A stretch of 64,000 nt of DNA from Desulfovibrio sp. (GCA_031279825.1 JAITHT010000046.1:1-64000); one strand, 5' to 3'. Positions 43,406 to 53,336 are shown, numbered from the stretch's first letter. Notes: generated by a model not told the origin, from the sequence alone. Made by a program: numbers and translations.

Positions 43406-44068
43406 ATGGAACATGTGTTGTTCGATCATGATCGGCTGGCCCGTATAGGGCTGCCGGAAGCGGTGTTCTGTGAATCCAAGTCTCCGGACGTGCTGGCGGA
43501 ACTGCTGATCGCCCACGGACGGAGAGGAGCGCGGCCGGCGCTTTTCACCCGCCTTGCCCCGAAGATCTTTTTCTCTCTGCCGGAAGACCTTCGTTCGCTG
43601 GTGGATTATCACGAGCTTTCTCGTACCGCCTTCGGCTCGGTCATGCCGGAAAAACGAACGGGCCGCGTGGCCGTTATTTCCGCCGGCACCGCCGACGGCC
43701 CGGTGACCTGGGAGGCCGCCCGCACTCTTGAATACCTCGGCATCAGGCATACGGTGTATGAAGACAGCGGGGTGGCCGGACTCTGGCGTCTCGCCTCCCG
43801 TCTGAAAGAAGTCAACGGGCACGATGCGATTATCGTTGTGGCAGGCCTCGACGCCGCCCTTGCCTCGGTTCTGGGGGGGCTTACCCCAAGGCCCGTGGTG
43901 GCCGTTCCTTCGTCTGTGGGCTACGGTATGGCCCGGCAGGGGGAATCAGCCTTGTGCAGTATGCTCGTCAGTTGCGCCCCCGGCGTCAGCGTCATGAATA
44001 TAGATAACGGATACGGCGCGGCCTGCGCCGCCGCGCGTGTCATAAATCTGCTTGCAGGCGTGGATTGA
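43406..44068 (+). CDS. larB: Nickel-pincer cofactor synthesis protein LarB
   Basis: The protein is 220 aa. The C-terminal half is PurE/AIR-carboxylase-like: VAVISAGTADGPVTWEAART, YEDSGVAGLWRLASRL, VVAGLDAALASVLGGL and the final NIDNGYGAACAAARVINLL. LarB carboxylates the pyridinium ring of nicotinic acid adenine dinucleotide to start the nickel-pincer cofactor. larC and larE are not in view. ATG 43406 is preceded by GCCGGAGG; its stop is three bases before holB. Confidence 0.88.
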   Translation: MEHVLFDHDRLARIGLPEAVFCESKSPDVLAELLIAHGRRGARPALFTRLAPKIFFSLPEDLRSLVDYHELSRTAFGSVMPEKRTGRVAVISAGTADGPVTWEAARTLEYLGIRHTVYEDSGVAGLWRLASRLKEVNGHDAIIVVAGLDAALASVLGGLTPRPVVAVPSSVGYGMARQGESALCSMLVSCAPGVSVMNIDNGYGAACAAARVINLLAGVD

Positions 44069-44071
44069 AAC

Positions 44072-45124
44072 ATGAAAAAATCCGCTGCGCCTAAAAGAAA
44101 ACGTGATGCCGGCAAAATCCGCGATGCCGGGCATGACGCATCCGGTACAACTGGAGTCGCCGCTTCGGATGATATTTTGCCCGGCAAGGAGGAAATTGCC
44201 GCCGCTCAGACAGCGATACGCGTATTTATGAAGGCTCCGGAGCAGGGGCGGATGCGCCTGTTTCTGGAACGCTTGCGCCCTGCTCCGCCTCAGGTCCTGC
44301 TGCTTGAAGGGGGAACAACTGATGATCGCCTGGCGGCGGCGCATTACTGGTCCCTGTTGCTCAACTGTCCCGCAGCGATTTCTCCGCCGGAGGGGGCGGG
44401 CGTCGGCGTTCCCTGTCTCGACTGTTCGGAATGCCTTCGTATGCTCATGCATATGCACCGGGACTGCTTTTTTTTTGACGGGCGCGCGGGCAGCATAAAA
44501 ATAGACGATGTGCGCGCTATGCGGGCCGTACTCGGCGAGCCGGCGCGCGAGGCCCGTTGTCGCACGGTCATTTTTTGTGAAGCCCAGTCTCTGGTGGAGG
44601 CCGCGGCCAATGCCCTGCTTAAATCCCTGGAGGAACCTCGCCCGGGTACATCCTTTGTGATTTTGGCCCCGCAACGGGAAGCATTGCTGCCGACTCTGGT
44701 GTCGCGAAGCCTCGTACTGACTTTGCCCTGGCCTCACGCGGCGGATCCCGGGAGTCAGGCGCATCTTGCCCCCTGGGAAGATGCTTTATGCTCGTTTTTG
44801 CGCGGCGGATGCGGTTTTTTCGAGCGGAGCGGCAGCAGGGGAGCGGTGAATCCGGCGCTTGCGCATGATCTGATCAACGTGTGCCGGCGCGCCTTGGTCA
44901 GGCGTCTTTTTTCCATGCAAAGCGGTATTGCGCCCGCCGAAGGTCTGGATGTCCTGCTGGCCCGGCTGCCTCTCCAGCGCCTGCGCATACTGGATGAAGC
45001 CCTGGCCGAATGCCAGGACAGCCTCATGTATAAAGTTGATGCCGCGCTGGTACTGGAGTGGCTCGCCACCCGCCTGTATCTGCTGCTGCCCGGGGCAACG
45101 ACCGATTCCCGTCCCACCCCGTGA
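44072..45124 (+). CDS. holB: DNA polymerase III delta' subunit
   Basis: The protein is 350 aa. The AAA+ fold lacks a proper Walker A (VLLLEGGTTDDRL in its place), as expected for delta'. The zinc ribbon is NCPAA...GVPCLDCSECLRM. The SRC-like VLSRS region is VSRSLVLTLPWP. KSLEEPRPGTSFV holds the conserved sensor segment. It is part of the clamp-loader complex. It starts four bases after larB, so the pbpC-larB-holB genes are probably co-transcribed. Confidence 0.9.
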   Translation: MKKSAAPKRKRDAGKIRDAGHDASGTTGVAASDDILPGKEEIAAAQTAIRVFMKAPEQGRMRLFLERLRPAPPQVLLLEGGTTDDRLAAAHYWSLLLNCPAAISPPEGAGVGVPCLDCSECLRMLMHMHRDCFFFDGRAGSIKIDDVRAMRAVLGEPAREARCRTVIFCEAQSLVEAAANALLKSLEEPRPGTSFVILAPQREALLPTLVSRSLVLTLPWPHAADPGSQAHLAPWEDALCSFLRGGCGFFERSGSRGAVNPALAHDLINVCRRALVRRLFSMQSGIAPAEGLDVLLARLPLQRLRILDEALAECQDSLMYKVDAALVLEWLATRLYLLLPGATTDSRPTP

Positions 45125-45207
45125 TTCGCGGGAATCCGACAGAGAAAGAGCAGAGCCGGCTTCCCCGGCGATTTGCGCTGCTTCGCGTAAGCTTTGAGAA
45201 ATGGACA

Positions 45208-45362
45208 TAGTGTTTACTTGCAAAAGTAAACACTATAAAACACTGGAGGGTTTTTACCGCAAAATTCGGCGTAAGCATGCTGAAAATATGTTTTTTTTCA
45301 GCAGACGATCCCGCAAAAATATCCGCAAAAAATATACTTGTTATTTTTGCAATTAGACAGTA
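45208..45362 (+). repeat. MITE-like hairpin element, family A, copy 3
   Basis: Begins TAGTGTTTACTTGCAAAAGT with a perfect ten-base hairpin (AGTGTTTACT/AGTAAACACT), then a GCTGAAAATATGTTTTTTTTCAGC hairpin and the AT-rich tail ending TTAGACAGTA. The closest relative is 4727-4884 (similar length, similar blocks). It ends 21 bases before the channel gene start, so it forms that gene's upstream region. Confidence 0.65.
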
Positions 45363-45383
45363 GGCATTATGTAAGGAGTTGTC

Positions 45384-47078
45384 GTGAAAGTCATTTTCTC
45401 CCAGATGGCTTTTTTTATGGCGCAACAGAGTAACAGGCGCAATGTGCGCTTCATGCTGCGTTTTACTTTGTTCATGTTCGGGCTGTTTTTCCTCTACAGC
45501 GTGCTCTTCCATTATATTATGGAGTTGGAAAACCGCTACTATTCACCTGTTACGGGCCTGTACTGGACGCTGACGGTCATGTCCACGCTGGGATTCGGCG
45601 ACATCACGTTCAGCAGCGATATCGGCAGGATTTTCAGCGTGGTCGTGCTTCTGTCCGGAGTCCTTCTCTTCATGCTGGTCATGCCCTTTACCTTTATCCG
45701 GTATATCTACTCGCCCTGGCTGGAAGCCCAGAGCAACGCCATGACGCCGCGCGAACTGCCCAAAGACACGCACGGGCATGTCATCATCGTGGGCACGGAC
45801 AGCAACGCCCTGAGCATTGCCTTGTCCTGCCGGCATTACGATATTCCGTATGCTTTGCTGGTGGCTGATAGCAGCAAGGCTCTGGAGCTTTTCGACAAGC
45901 GCCTGGGCGTGGTTCTCGGGGATTTGGACTCCGCGCTCAGTTATGAAGCGATGCGGGCCGATAAGGCCGCTCTTGTGCTGGCCTTGGATGATGACATGAA
46001 AAATACCAACATAGCGGCTACGGTACGCGAATATTCTTCTTCCGTGCGTCTGGCCGCGAGCGTGAGCAACGAGGAGTCCGCCGACATACTGACCCTGGCC
46101 GGGTGCGATCGTGTCTTCCAGTTCTCCAAAATGCTGGGGGAGGCCCTGGCCGGCAGAATCTTCACCCACAATGCCGAATCCAACATCATCGGCCGTTTTG
46201 AGGGATTCTGCATTGCCGAAAGCCCTGCCCACAATACCCCCCTTGTGGGTAAAAGTCTGCTGGAAAGCGATTTACGCGGTCGTTTCGGCCTGAACGTGGC
46301 CGGCATATGGCAAGGCAACCGGTATATGGTCGCCCGATCGGATACGCTTATCGACGAGGGATCGGTGCTTCTTCTTGCCGGCACCGCCGACATGCTGGAA
46401 AAATATGATCGCTCCCTCAGCAGAGAATGCAAGATCGTTCAGACTCCCGTACTGATTCTCGGCGGGGGGCGCGTGGGGACGGCGGCGGCCAACGCTCTGG
46501 CCCGCCGTAGGGTTCCTTTTCGCATTGTGGAACAAAAATCCGCTCTTGTGCCCGTCGATGACGAGCGCTACATTCTCGGCAACGCGGCGGATATCGCCGT
46601 CCTGCGCTCCGCCGGCATTGACGGGACGCAGACCGTTCTGGTCACGACGCATAACGATGATTTGAATATTTATCTTACCATCTATTGCCGCAAGCTTCGT
46701 CCGGATATTCAGATTATCAGCCGTTCGACCCTTGAGCGCAACGTGCCCTCACTGTACAGCGCCGGTGCCAATCTGGTCATGTCCCTGGCCGGCATGACCT
46801 CAACCGCGATTATCAATCTGCTCAAGCCGGGCCGTGTCTTCATGCTTACCGAAGGCCTGAACATCTTTCGTGTCGGCGCGCCTGCCTCCCTGGTGGGGGT
46901 GAACCTCATCGACAGCAATATCCGCGGGGACACCGCATGCAATGTCATCGCCGTCCGTAACGGGAGCAGACTGGCCGTGCCTCCCAATCCCCAGGAACGT
47001 ATCCGGCCGGATGACGAGCTTATCCTCATCGGCGCCGTTGAGGCTGAAAGACGCTTTATGCAGAAGTACTGCCGCTGA
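45384..47078 (+). CDS. Potassium channel with two tandem RCK (TrkA-type) units
   Basis: The protein is 564 aa. Two membrane helices flank the pore loop VMSTLGFGDIT; the filter T68-L-G-F-G-D73 differs from the usual TVGYGD. The first RCK unit (HVIIVGTDSNALSIALSCRH) and the second (PVLILGGGRVGTAAANALA) each have a Rossmann-like nucleotide site and a C-terminal TrkA_C-type domain. The architecture recalls GsuK-type channels gated by nucleotide/ion binding. Start GTG 45384 follows AAGGAG. It controls K+ flux across the inner membrane. Confidence 0.88.
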   Translation: MKVIFSQMAFFMAQQSNRRNVRFMLRFTLFMFGLFFLYSVLFHYIMELENRYYSPVTGLYWTLTVMSTLGFGDITFSSDIGRIFSVVVLLSGVLLFMLVMPFTFIRYIYSPWLEAQSNAMTPRELPKDTHGHVIIVGTDSNALSIALSCRHYDIPYALLVADSSKALELFDKRLGVVLGDLDSALSYEAMRADKAALVLALDDDMKNTNIAATVREYSSSVRLAASVSNEESADILTLAGCDRVFQFSKMLGEALAGRIFTHNAESNIIGRFEGFCIAESPAHNTPLVGKSLLESDLRGRFGLNVAGIWQGNRYMVARSDTLIDEGSVLLLAGTADMLEKYDRSLSRECKIVQTPVLILGGGRVGTAAANALARRRVPFRIVEQKSALVPVDDERYILGNAADIAVLRSAGIDGTQTVLVTTHNDDLNIYLTIYCRKLRPDIQIISRSTLERNVPSLYSAGANLVMSLAGMTSTAIINLLKPGRVFMLTEGLNIFRVGAPASLVGVNLIDSNIRGDTACNVIAVRNGSRLAVPPNPQERIRPDDELILIGAVEAERRFMQKYCR

Positions 47079-47143
47079 ACGGGAGAGTGCGTCGGGCAGG
47101 GGAGGAAAAAACATTCTTTTGCGGATTTTTTTTCACAAGAGGC

Positions 47144-47172
47144 TTGACCCTGCCGGGAAGAAGATGTAATAG
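47144..47172 (+). promoter_or_regulatory. Promoter of the ribosomal protein operon
   Basis: TTGACC (47144-47149), 17 bases, TAATAG (47167-47172). The next gene, rpsJ, starts at 47505, giving a leader of about 325 bases. A weaker TTGACA at 47281-47286 may be a second promoter. Confidence 0.6.
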
Positions 47173-47178
47173 CAATCT

Positions 47179-47504
47179 CCGCGCTGAGAATGGATATTGC
47201 AAGTGATATGTCCCTGTGACGGTTAAGGGAGGGCGGATGGAGTCCGCCTTATCGCGCCTGGTTGTACTACGCCAATCAGGTTTGACATTTGCAGGCTGAG
47301 TTGTCCTTTAATGTCTTGCCGTATCCCGTCCGGATTTTTTTCGGGCGGGGGGCGTCCACGCAGATGCGAAGCGCGTCTGGGCGGCCTGCAAAGAGTCCGA
47401 ATCCGGGAATTGTCCGGTCAGGTCGGCCAAAGCAGGTGATCGCGCGAAAATTTGTTTTGGTCGTTTGAAGCCGGCCTTTTTCTTTTATGACGGAGTAGCG
47501 AGCG
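47179..47504 (+). promoter_or_regulatory. Long rpsJ leader (possible ribosomal-protein control region)
   Basis: No gene. The leader contains the hairpin GGCGGAT-GGAG-TCCGCC (about 47232-47248), G- and C-rich blocks near 47320-47380 that could pair, and a poly-T/C stretch. Length and position fit operon autoregulation by a ribosomal protein such as L4, but no motif was recognised. Confidence 0.4.
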
Positions 47505-47822
47505 ATGACGACAGTCAGCAGTGATCGTATCAGAATCAAGCTCAAGGCATATGATTACCGTATTCTGGACAAGGCCGTTTCCGAGATAGTGGATACGGCG
47601 CGCAACACGGGTGCCGGCATTGCCGGCCCGATTCCCCTGCCCACGAATATCCACAAATATACGGTAAACCGTAGCGTGCACGTCGACAAGAAGTCGCGTG
47701 AACAATTTGAGATGCGTATCCATAAACGGCTGGTGGATATTCTTGAGCCCACCCAGCAAACGGTAGACGCCTTGGGCAAACTCTCTCTGCCTGCCGGTGT
47801 GGATGTTGAAATCAAGCTGTAG
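47505..47822 (+). CDS. rpsJ: Ribosomal protein S10
   Basis: 105 aa, standard length. [40 protein letters not shown] and [18 protein letters not shown] are characteristic. It is part of the 30S head and of the NusB-NusE antitermination complex. First gene of the operon. Confidence 0.97.
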   Translation: MTTVSSDRIRIKLKAYDYRILDKAVSEIVDTARNTGAGIAGPIPLPTNIHKYTVNRSVHVDKKSREQFEMRIHKRLVDILEPTQQTVDALGKLSLPAGVDVEIKL

Positions 47823-47832
47823 TGAGGAAGTC

Positions 47833-48462
47833 ATGGCTGAGAAATTGGGAATTTTGGGTCGCAAGCTTGGCATGACTCGTATTTTCGCCAGCGACGGTTC
47901 CGCTGTTGCGGTTACCGTGATTCAGGCCGGCCCCTGTCCTGTGGTGCAGGTAAAAAACGCCGAAACCGACGGATACTATGCGGTGCAGATAGCCTTTGGC
48001 GCGGATAAAGAAAAGCACATGACAAAGCCGCTTGTCGGGCATTTCAATAAGGCGGGTAAGGGTTTTTTCCGCTCTTTGCGCGAAATCCGGCTGGAAGGCC
48101 CGGGGAATTTGGCGGTCGGCGATGAAATTTCGGCTTCTATTTTTGCCGCGGGCGAAAAGGTGAAGATCACCGGTCGAAGCATAGGCAAAGGCACAGCCGG
48201 CGTTATGAAGCGCTGGAATTTCCGCGGCGCGTGTTCCTCACACGGCGCGGAAAAGGTGCATAGAAGCGGTGGCTCCATCGGCAACAACACGGAGCCTTCC
48301 AAAGTCTGGAAGGGCAAAAAAATGGCCGGACATCTCGGTGCTCGACGGGTCACTTCTCACAATCTGGAAGTTGTCGCCGTTCGTCCGGAAGATAACGTGA
48401 TTTTGGTCAGGGGCGCCGTACCCGGTCCCAGGAACGGCCTGATCATGGTGCGTAAGCAGTAG
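47833..48462 (+). CDS. rplC: Ribosomal protein L3
   Basis: 209 aa. Starts [40 protein letters not shown] and [20 protein letters not shown] are the core L3 segment. ATG 47833 is used (GAGGAAG upstream). It initiates 50S assembly. It follows rpsJ by ten bases. Confidence 0.96.
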   Translation: MAEKLGILGRKLGMTRIFASDGSAVAVTVIQAGPCPVVQVKNAETDGYYAVQIAFGADKEKHMTKPLVGHFNKAGKGFFRSLREIRLEGPGNLAVGDEISASIFAAGEKVKITGRSIGKGTAGVMKRWNFRGACSSHGAEKVHRSGGSIGNNTEPSKVWKGKKMAGHLGARRVTSHNLEVVAVRPEDNVILVRGAVPGPRNGLIMVRKQ

Positions 48463-48476
48463 AAAAGGAAAAGCTC

Positions 48477-49124
48477 ATGGCTCAGGTAACCGTATTTGAT
48501 CAGGAAAAAAAGCAAGCCGGCAGCGTTACGCTTGCGCCGGAAGTTTTTGAAATCCCGGTGCGAGCTGAAATACTCAATCTGGTCGTACGCGCTATGCGCG
48601 CTTCCTGGCGTGCCGGCACCCACCAAACGCTGACCCGCTCCATGATGAAGGGAGGGGGGGCCAAGCCTTGGCGGCAAAAGGGCACGGGGCGGGCTCGCTC
48701 CGGATCCGGCATTTCGCCTGTCTGGACAGGCGGGGCCGTGGTGTTTGGCCCGCAGCCGCGCGACTACAGTTTTAAGGTGAATAAAAAGGTCCGTCGCCTG
48801 GCGTTGAAAATGGCGCTGTCTTCACGCCTTGCCGGGGAAAATCTTATGGTTGTAAAGGACATCTCCCTGCCTGAAGCCAAAACGAAGTATTTTGCCGGAA
48901 TCAAGCAGGCGCTGGGGCTGGACAAGGCCCTGGTGGTGGTGCCGAATGATGCGTATTCCCTGATGCTGGCCGGCCGCAATATTCCCGGGCTGATGTTGCT
49001 GCCTCCCGAACAGCTCAATGTATATGACGTGCTGAAGCACCCGCAGCTTGTGCTGCTTGAAGGCGTTATTGATCCCGTGACCGCGCGACTGCTGGCTCCT
49101 GCGGAAGAGATCGGGGCGGAGTAA
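48477..49124 (+). CDS. rplD: Ribosomal protein L4
   Basis: 215 aa. GTHQTLTRSMMKGGGAKPWR and GTGRARSGSGISPVW are the long internal loop that enters the exit tunnel. In many bacteria L4 also represses its own operon. AGGAAAAG upstream of ATG 48477. Confidence 0.96.
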   Translation: MAQVTVFDQEKKQAGSVTLAPEVFEIPVRAEILNLVVRAMRASWRAGTHQTLTRSMMKGGGAKPWRQKGTGRARSGSGISPVWTGGAVVFGPQPRDYSFKVNKKVRRLALKMALSSRLAGENLMVVKDISLPEAKTKYFAGIKQALGLDKALVVVPNDAYSLMLAGRNIPGLMLLPPEQLNVYDVLKHPQLVLLEGVIDPVTARLLAPAEEIGAE

Positions 49125-49134
49125 GGAGGGCGCC

Positions 49135-49434
49135 ATGGATTACACGCAAATTCTTATCAAGCCGCTTATTTCCGAAAAAGGCACTTTTTTGAAGGAAGAA
49201 GTCAACCAGGTGGCCTTTTTTGTGAGACGGAACTCCAATAAGGTTCAGATAAAAAAAGCGGTTGAAGATGCCTTTGCGGTGAAGGTAGAGGCTGTCAACG
49301 TGGTGGTGAAAAAGCCGCTGGCGAAGATTTTTTCCCGTGGCCGCAAGCGCCTTGCCGGTACGGTGCCGGGTTATAAAAAAGCCTATGTTACCTTGGCCCC
49401 CGGCAGTAAAATAGAGTTTTTCGAGGGAGTGTAG
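49135..49434 (+). CDS. rplW: Ribosomal protein L23
   Basis: 99 aa. [20 protein letters not shown] and [20 protein letters not shown] are typical. L23 sits at the tunnel exit and docks signal-recognition particle and trigger factor. GGAGG lies just before ATG 49135. Confidence 0.96.
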   Translation: MDYTQILIKPLISEKGTFLKEEVNQVAFFVRRNSNKVQIKKAVEDAFAVKVEAVNVVVKKPLAKIFSRGRKRLAGTVPGYKKAYVTLAPGSKIEFFEGV

Positions 49435-49436
49435 TT

Positions 49437-50261
49437 ATGGCCATACGTACGCTGAAACCCACCTCGGCAGGACGTCGCTTCCAGACGGTTTCCTCCTTTG
49501 AGGAAGTTACGGCCACGCGTCCTGAAAAGTCGCTTACCGTAGGGCTTTGCAAGTCAGCCGGACGTAATAATAACGGTCGCGTCACCAGCCGCCGTCGCGG
49601 CGGTGGCCACAAGCGCCTGTACCGTCTGATAGATTTCAAACGGGACAAGGTCGGCATAAGCGCCGTCGTGACCGGCATAGAATACGATCCCAACCGTTCG
49701 GCAAGAATTGCCCTTGTGCGTTATTCGGACGGTGAAAAGCGTTATATTCTCGCTCCGGTCGGCATTGCCGTGGGGGACAGCATCCTTACCGGCGAGGGCG
49801 CGGATATCAAGCCCGGCAATGCCCTGGCCTTAAGCCGGATTCCCGTGGGTACCCTGGTGCATAATATTGAACTGCATCCCGGACGCGGCGGGCAGTTTTG
49901 CAGAAGCGCCGGGACCTTCGCCCAGGTCGTGGCCAAGGAAGGCAAGTACGTCACCCTGCGCATGCCTTCGGGCGAAGTGCGCAAAGTGCTTGCGGTCGGC
50001 ATGGCTTCCATCGGCCAGGTGGGCAACATCCAGCATGAGAATATTTCCCTTGGCAAGGCCGGCCGCAATCGTTGGCTTGGCCGCCGTCCCAAGGTCCGCG
50101 GCGTGGCTATGAACCCGGTGGATCACCCCCTTGGAGGCGGCGAAGGCAGGAGTTCCGGCGGTCGTCATCCGGTGACCCCATGGGGTGTGCCCACCAAGGG
50201 CTACAAGACCCGTGACCGCAAGAAGGCTTCTTCCAAGCTGATTGTAACCCGGCGCAAGTAG
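49437..50261 (+). CDS. rplB: Ribosomal protein L2
   Basis: 274 aa. Begins [40 protein letters not shown] and the C-terminal [20 protein letters not shown] include the conserved His near the peptidyl transferase centre. The start is two bases after the rplW stop. Confidence 0.97.
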   Translation: MAIRTLKPTSAGRRFQTVSSFEEVTATRPEKSLTVGLCKSAGRNNNGRVTSRRRGGGHKRLYRLIDFKRDKVGISAVVTGIEYDPNRSARIALVRYSDGEKRYILAPVGIAVGDSILTGEGADIKPGNALALSRIPVGTLVHNIELHPGRGGQFCRSAGTFAQVVAKEGKYVTLRMPSGEVRKVLAVGMASIGQVGNIQHENISLGKAGRNRWLGRRPKVRGVAMNPVDHPLGGGEGRSSGGRHPVTPWGVPTKGYKTRDRKKASSKLIVTRRK

Positions 50262-50275
50262 GTAGGAGTTGACCA

Positions 50276-50557
50276 ATGCCGAGATCACTGAAAAAAGGTC
50301 CTTTTGTGGACGGGCATCTGCTGCATAAAGTTGAAGCCGCCGTGGCGAATGGCGATCGCCGGGTTATTAAGACTTGGTCGCGCCGGTCAACCATATTGCC
50401 GGAAATGGTGGGGCTTACTTTTGCCGTCCATAACGGGCGCAAGTTCATCCCTGTGTTTATCACCGAAAACATGGTCGGGCATAAATTGGGCGAGTTTTCA
50501 CTCACCCGCGTTTTCCACGGTCATGCGGCGGACAAAAAGACGAAGGTCAAGAAGTAA
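50276..50557 (+). CDS. rpsS: Ribosomal protein S19
   Basis: 93 aa. [20 protein letters not shown] and [20 protein letters not shown] are standard. It pairs with S13 in the 30S head. TAGGAG lies upstream. Confidence 0.96.
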   Translation: MPRSLKKGPFVDGHLLHKVEAAVANGDRRVIKTWSRRSTILPEMVGLTFAVHNGRKFIPVFITENMVGHKLGEFSLTRVFHGHAADKKTKVKK

Positions 50558-50568
50558 AGGGGGGTTGG

Positions 50569-50901
50569 ATGGAAACACGGGCAACCTTGAAAGGCGTGCG
50601 GGTATCACCGAGAAAGACCCGCCTTGTGGCGCGCAATGTGGTCGGACTTGAAGCCGCCAAAGCCTTGGATATTCTTCAGTTTACCCCGCAAAAGGCCGCT
50701 TTTGTCCTGCGCCAGGTGCTGTATTCGGCCGTTTCCAACGGTGCCAACGTGTCGTCTATTGATCCCGACGCGCTGATGGTAAAGGAAATTATTGTCAACG
50801 AAGGTCCCAGCTGGAAACGTTTTTTGCCGCGCGCGCAAGGCCGCGCCTCGCAAGTTAAGAAGCGTACCAGCCATATTACAGTCATTCTTGCCGAGAGCTA
50901 G
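50569..50901 (+). CDS. rplV: Ribosomal protein L22
   Basis: 110 aa. [20 protein letters not shown] and the hairpin region [19 protein letters not shown], which lines the exit tunnel, are clear. GGGGG-rich Shine-Dalgarno sequence before ATG 50569. Confidence 0.96.
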   Translation: METRATLKGVRVSPRKTRLVARNVVGLEAAKALDILQFTPQKAAFVLRQVLYSAVSNGANVSSIDPDALMVKEIIVNEGPSWKRFLPRAQGRASQVKKRTSHITVILAES

Positions 50902-50909
50902 GAACAATT

Positions 50910-51551
50910 ATGGGTCAGAAAGTCAATCCCTTCGGGTTCCGGCTCGGGTACAACAAGAACTGGCAGTCCCGCTGGTACAGCAAAAAAGAGTACCCGGCCT
51001 TTGTTTATGAAGATCACACCATCCGCGCGCATGTGAAAAAGCTTTTGTTTGCCGCGGGCATTTCGCGCATTGAGATCGAGCGCCCCGGCGACAAGGTGCG
51101 GCTTATTCTTTCCACCGCCCGGCCCGGTATCGTCATCGGGCGCAAAGGCGTGGAAATAGAAAAGCTGCGTACCGATCTGCGCAAGGAGTTCGGGCGGGAG
51201 TTCGCCATTGAAGTAAACGAGATTCGTCGTCCCGAAATAGAGGCGCAGCTCGTGGCTGAAAATGTGGCTCAGCAGCTTGAACGTCGAGTGGCGTTTCGCC
51301 GCGCCATGAAGCGTACGGTGTCCATGGCCCGCAAGTTCGGGGCCGAGGGTATTAAAATCGGCTGTGCCGGCCGTCTTGCCGGGGCGGAAATCGCTCGCAG
51401 CGAATGGTATCGGGACGGTCGCGTGCCCCTGCAGACGCTTCGGGCCGACATTGATTACGGCTATGCCGAAGCCACCACCACTTACGGCATTATTGGCGTA
51501 AAGGTGTGGATATTCAAGGGTGAAATCCTCGACAATGAGGTGAATTCGTAA
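50910..51551 (+). CDS. rpsC: Ribosomal protein S3
   Basis: 213 aa. [20 protein letters not shown], the KH motif [18 protein letters not shown] and the C-terminal [19 protein letters not shown] define S3, at the mRNA entry site. Its stop overlaps rplP by one base. Confidence 0.97.
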   Translation: MGQKVNPFGFRLGYNKNWQSRWYSKKEYPAFVYEDHTIRAHVKKLLFAAGISRIEIERPGDKVRLILSTARPGIVIGRKGVEIEKLRTDLRKEFGREFAIEVNEIRRPEIEAQLVAENVAQQLERRVAFRRAMKRTVSMARKFGAEGIKIGCAGRLAGAEIARSEWYRDGRVPLQTLRADIDYGYAEATTTYGIIGVKVWIFKGEILDNEVNS

Positions 51552-51967
51552 TGCTTAGCCCCAAACGGACAAAATTTCGCAAGCTGCAAAAGGGCCGCCT
51601 TAAAGGTCCGGCATTACGCGGCGCGCAGATAGCTTTCGGCGATTACGGCCTTAGAGCTCTGGAGCACGGTAAATTGACCAATCAGCAAATAGAGGCCGCG
51701 CGTATTGCTATGATGCGTCACATCAAGCGCGGCGGGAAGGTCTGGATTCGCGTTTTTCCGGATCATTCCTATACGGCGAAGCCGCTTGAAGTCAGGATGG
51801 GTTCCGGCAAGGGCGCGCCTGCGGGCTGGTATGCCCCGGTGAAGCCGGGCCGTATTTTATACGAACTTAAGGGTGTGAGTTATGAGCTTGCCAAGGAGGC
51901 GCTTACCCGCGCCGCCCATAAGCTGCCTATAAAAACGTATATAGTGGCGCGGGAGGACTTGGCATGA
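51551..51967 (+). CDS. rplP: Ribosomal protein L16
   Basis: 138 aa. [20 protein letters not shown] and [20 protein letters not shown] with [20 protein letters not shown] are typical. Overlaps rpsC by one base and rpmC by four (ATGA). Confidence 0.97.
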   Translation: MLSPKRTKFRKLQKGRLKGPALRGAQIAFGDYGLRALEHGKLTNQQIEAARIAMMRHIKRGGKVWIRVFPDHSYTAKPLEVRMGSGKGAPAGWYAPVKPGRILYELKGVSYELAKEALTRAAHKLPIKTYIVAREDLA

Positions 51968-52317
51968 GCGCGGTGAAACGTAAGGTCCGCCGTCTTGAGC
52001 GGTACCGGGCCAAAGTAAAGGGCAAAAGCGTCCCCGAAATTCAGGGAAAGGGCAAGGCAGACGCCCGTGACGGCAAGGCCGTGAATATCCGGGCCGCGCT
52101 TGCTCTGAAGAAAAAGAGCGGAAAAGCGGCGCGCGAATTCGATAATCTGGACATGGATAAATTGAAGAATATGCTTGAGGAAACCCGTAAGGAACTTTTT
52201 ACTCTGCGTTTCAGGCACGCTACCCGCCAGCTTGGGAGCACGGCATCCATTCCTGCGGCAAAACGCCGTATCGCGCGTATCCTTACTTTGATTAGGCAGA
52301 AGGAAGTGGGGGTATAA
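51964..52317 (+). CDS. rpmC: Ribosomal protein L29 with N-terminal extension
   Basis: 117 aa, nearly twice the usual length of about 60-65. The L29 domain occupies residues about 58-117 ([35 protein letters not shown]). It is preceded by a basic, low-complexity extension of about 55 residues ([15 protein letters not shown]...[13 protein letters not shown]). ATG 51964 overlaps the rplP stop (ATGA). An internal GTG at 52081 after AAGG could be the original start, but the frame upstream is open and strongly basic, so the extension is probably translated. Confidence 0.8.
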   Translation: MSAVKRKVRRLERYRAKVKGKSVPEIQGKGKADARDGKAVNIRAALALKKKSGKAAREFDNLDMDKLKNMLEETRKELFTLRFRHATRQLGSTASIPAAKRRIARILTLIRQKEVGV

Positions 52318-52318
52318 C

Positions 52319-52585
52319 ATGTCTGCAAGTCTTGAACACAGAAAGGGCAGATCGTTGGTGGGGATGGTTGTCAGCAATAAGAACGACAAGACTATTGTTG
52401 TTCGCGTGGAGTCGTTGATAAAACATCCCCTTTTCAAAAAGTTTGTTCGCCGTCACAAGAAGTTCACGGCGCATGATCCCAATAACGAATGCGGCTTGGG
52501 TGATACCGTCAAGATTATTGAGTATCGTCCTTTAAGCCGTAATAAGCGTTGGCATTTGGTTTCCATACTGGAAAAAGCCGTCTAA
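52319..52585 (+). CDS. rpsQ: Ribosomal protein S17
   Basis: 88 aa. [20 protein letters not shown] and [20 protein letters not shown] are characteristic OB-fold sequence. The start is one base after the rpmC stop. Confidence 0.95.
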   Translation: MSASLEHRKGRSLVGMVVSNKNDKTIVVRVESLIKHPLFKKFVRRHKKFTAHDPNNECGLGDTVKIIEYRPLSRNKRWHLVSILEKAV

Positions 52586-52594
52586 GGAGCTGCC

Positions 52595-52963
52595 ATGATT
52601 CAGGTAGAATCCGCGTTGGAAGTGGCGGATAATTCCGGGGCCAAACGTGTCGCCTGCATTAAGGTGCTTGGTGGTTCCAAGCGTCGATACGCATCCGTAG
52701 GTGATATCATTATGGTTTCCGTGAAAGATGCCATGCCGCACAGTAAAGTCAAAAAAGGCGACGTGATGCAGGCTGTTATCGTTCGTACGGCCAAGGAACT
52801 TCGCCGGCCTGACGGTTCGTATATAAAATTCGACACCAATGCCGCCGTATTGCTGACCAAGCAGGGTGAGCCCGTCGGGACGCGTATTTTCGGCCCGGTC
52901 GCCAGAGAACTGCGTGCCAGAAACTTTATGAAAATCGTCTCTCTTGCTCCTGAGGTACTGTAG
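52595..52963 (+). CDS. rplN: Ribosomal protein L14
   Basis: 122 aa. [20 protein letters not shown] and [20 protein letters not shown] with [18 protein letters not shown] are standard. AAGGAG upstream. Confidence 0.97.
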   Translation: MIQVESALEVADNSGAKRVACIKVLGGSKRRYASVGDIIMVSVKDAMPHSKVKKGDVMQAVIVRTAKELRRPDGSYIKFDTNAAVLLTKQGEPVGTRIFGPVARELRARNFMKIVSLAPEVL

Positions 52964-52973
52964 GATCGCCGCC

Positions 52974-53336
52974 ATGAAACAGTTTCGTATTCATAAAGAT
53001 GATGTGGTGATGGTAATCGCCGGTAAGGATAAGGGCAAGATCGGCCGGGTTTTGAAAATTCTGCGTAAGCATGACAGGGTGCTTGTGGAAAAGGTCAATA
53101 TAGCCGTCCGGCATATGAGGCCCAATCCGCAACTGCAACAGCCCGGCGGCAGAGTGGAAAAAGAAATGCCCGTTCATGTGTCCAATGTGGTGGTGCAGTG
53201 TCCCGTGTGCAAGCAATCCACCCGTATCGGCTATCGATATTTAGAAGAAAGCAAGGACGGCAAAACCAAACGGAAACGGGTTCGATTCTGCAAAAAATGC
53301 AACGAAATTATGGCTCAGGGTGGTAAAAAGAAATGA
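52974..53336 (+). CDS. rplX: Ribosomal protein L24, zinc-ribbon type
   Basis: 120 aa. The KOW motif [19 protein letters not shown] is followed by [19 protein letters not shown]. The C-terminal half has two Cys pairs (QCPVCK and CKKCNE), a probable zinc site. ATG 52974; the longer frame to 52944 overlaps rplN. Confidence 0.95.
   Translation: MKQFRIHKDDVVMVIAGKDKGKIGRVLKILRKHDRVLVEKVNIAVRHMRPNPQLQQPGGRVEKEMPVHVSNVVVQCPVCKQSTRIGYRYLEESKDGKTKRKRVRFCKKCNEIMAQGGKKK

Noticed and set aside
51964-52317. Frameshift or sequencing error as cause of the long L29
   Set aside because: The L29 domain and extension are in one continuous frame, with an ATGA junction like those of neighbouring genes.
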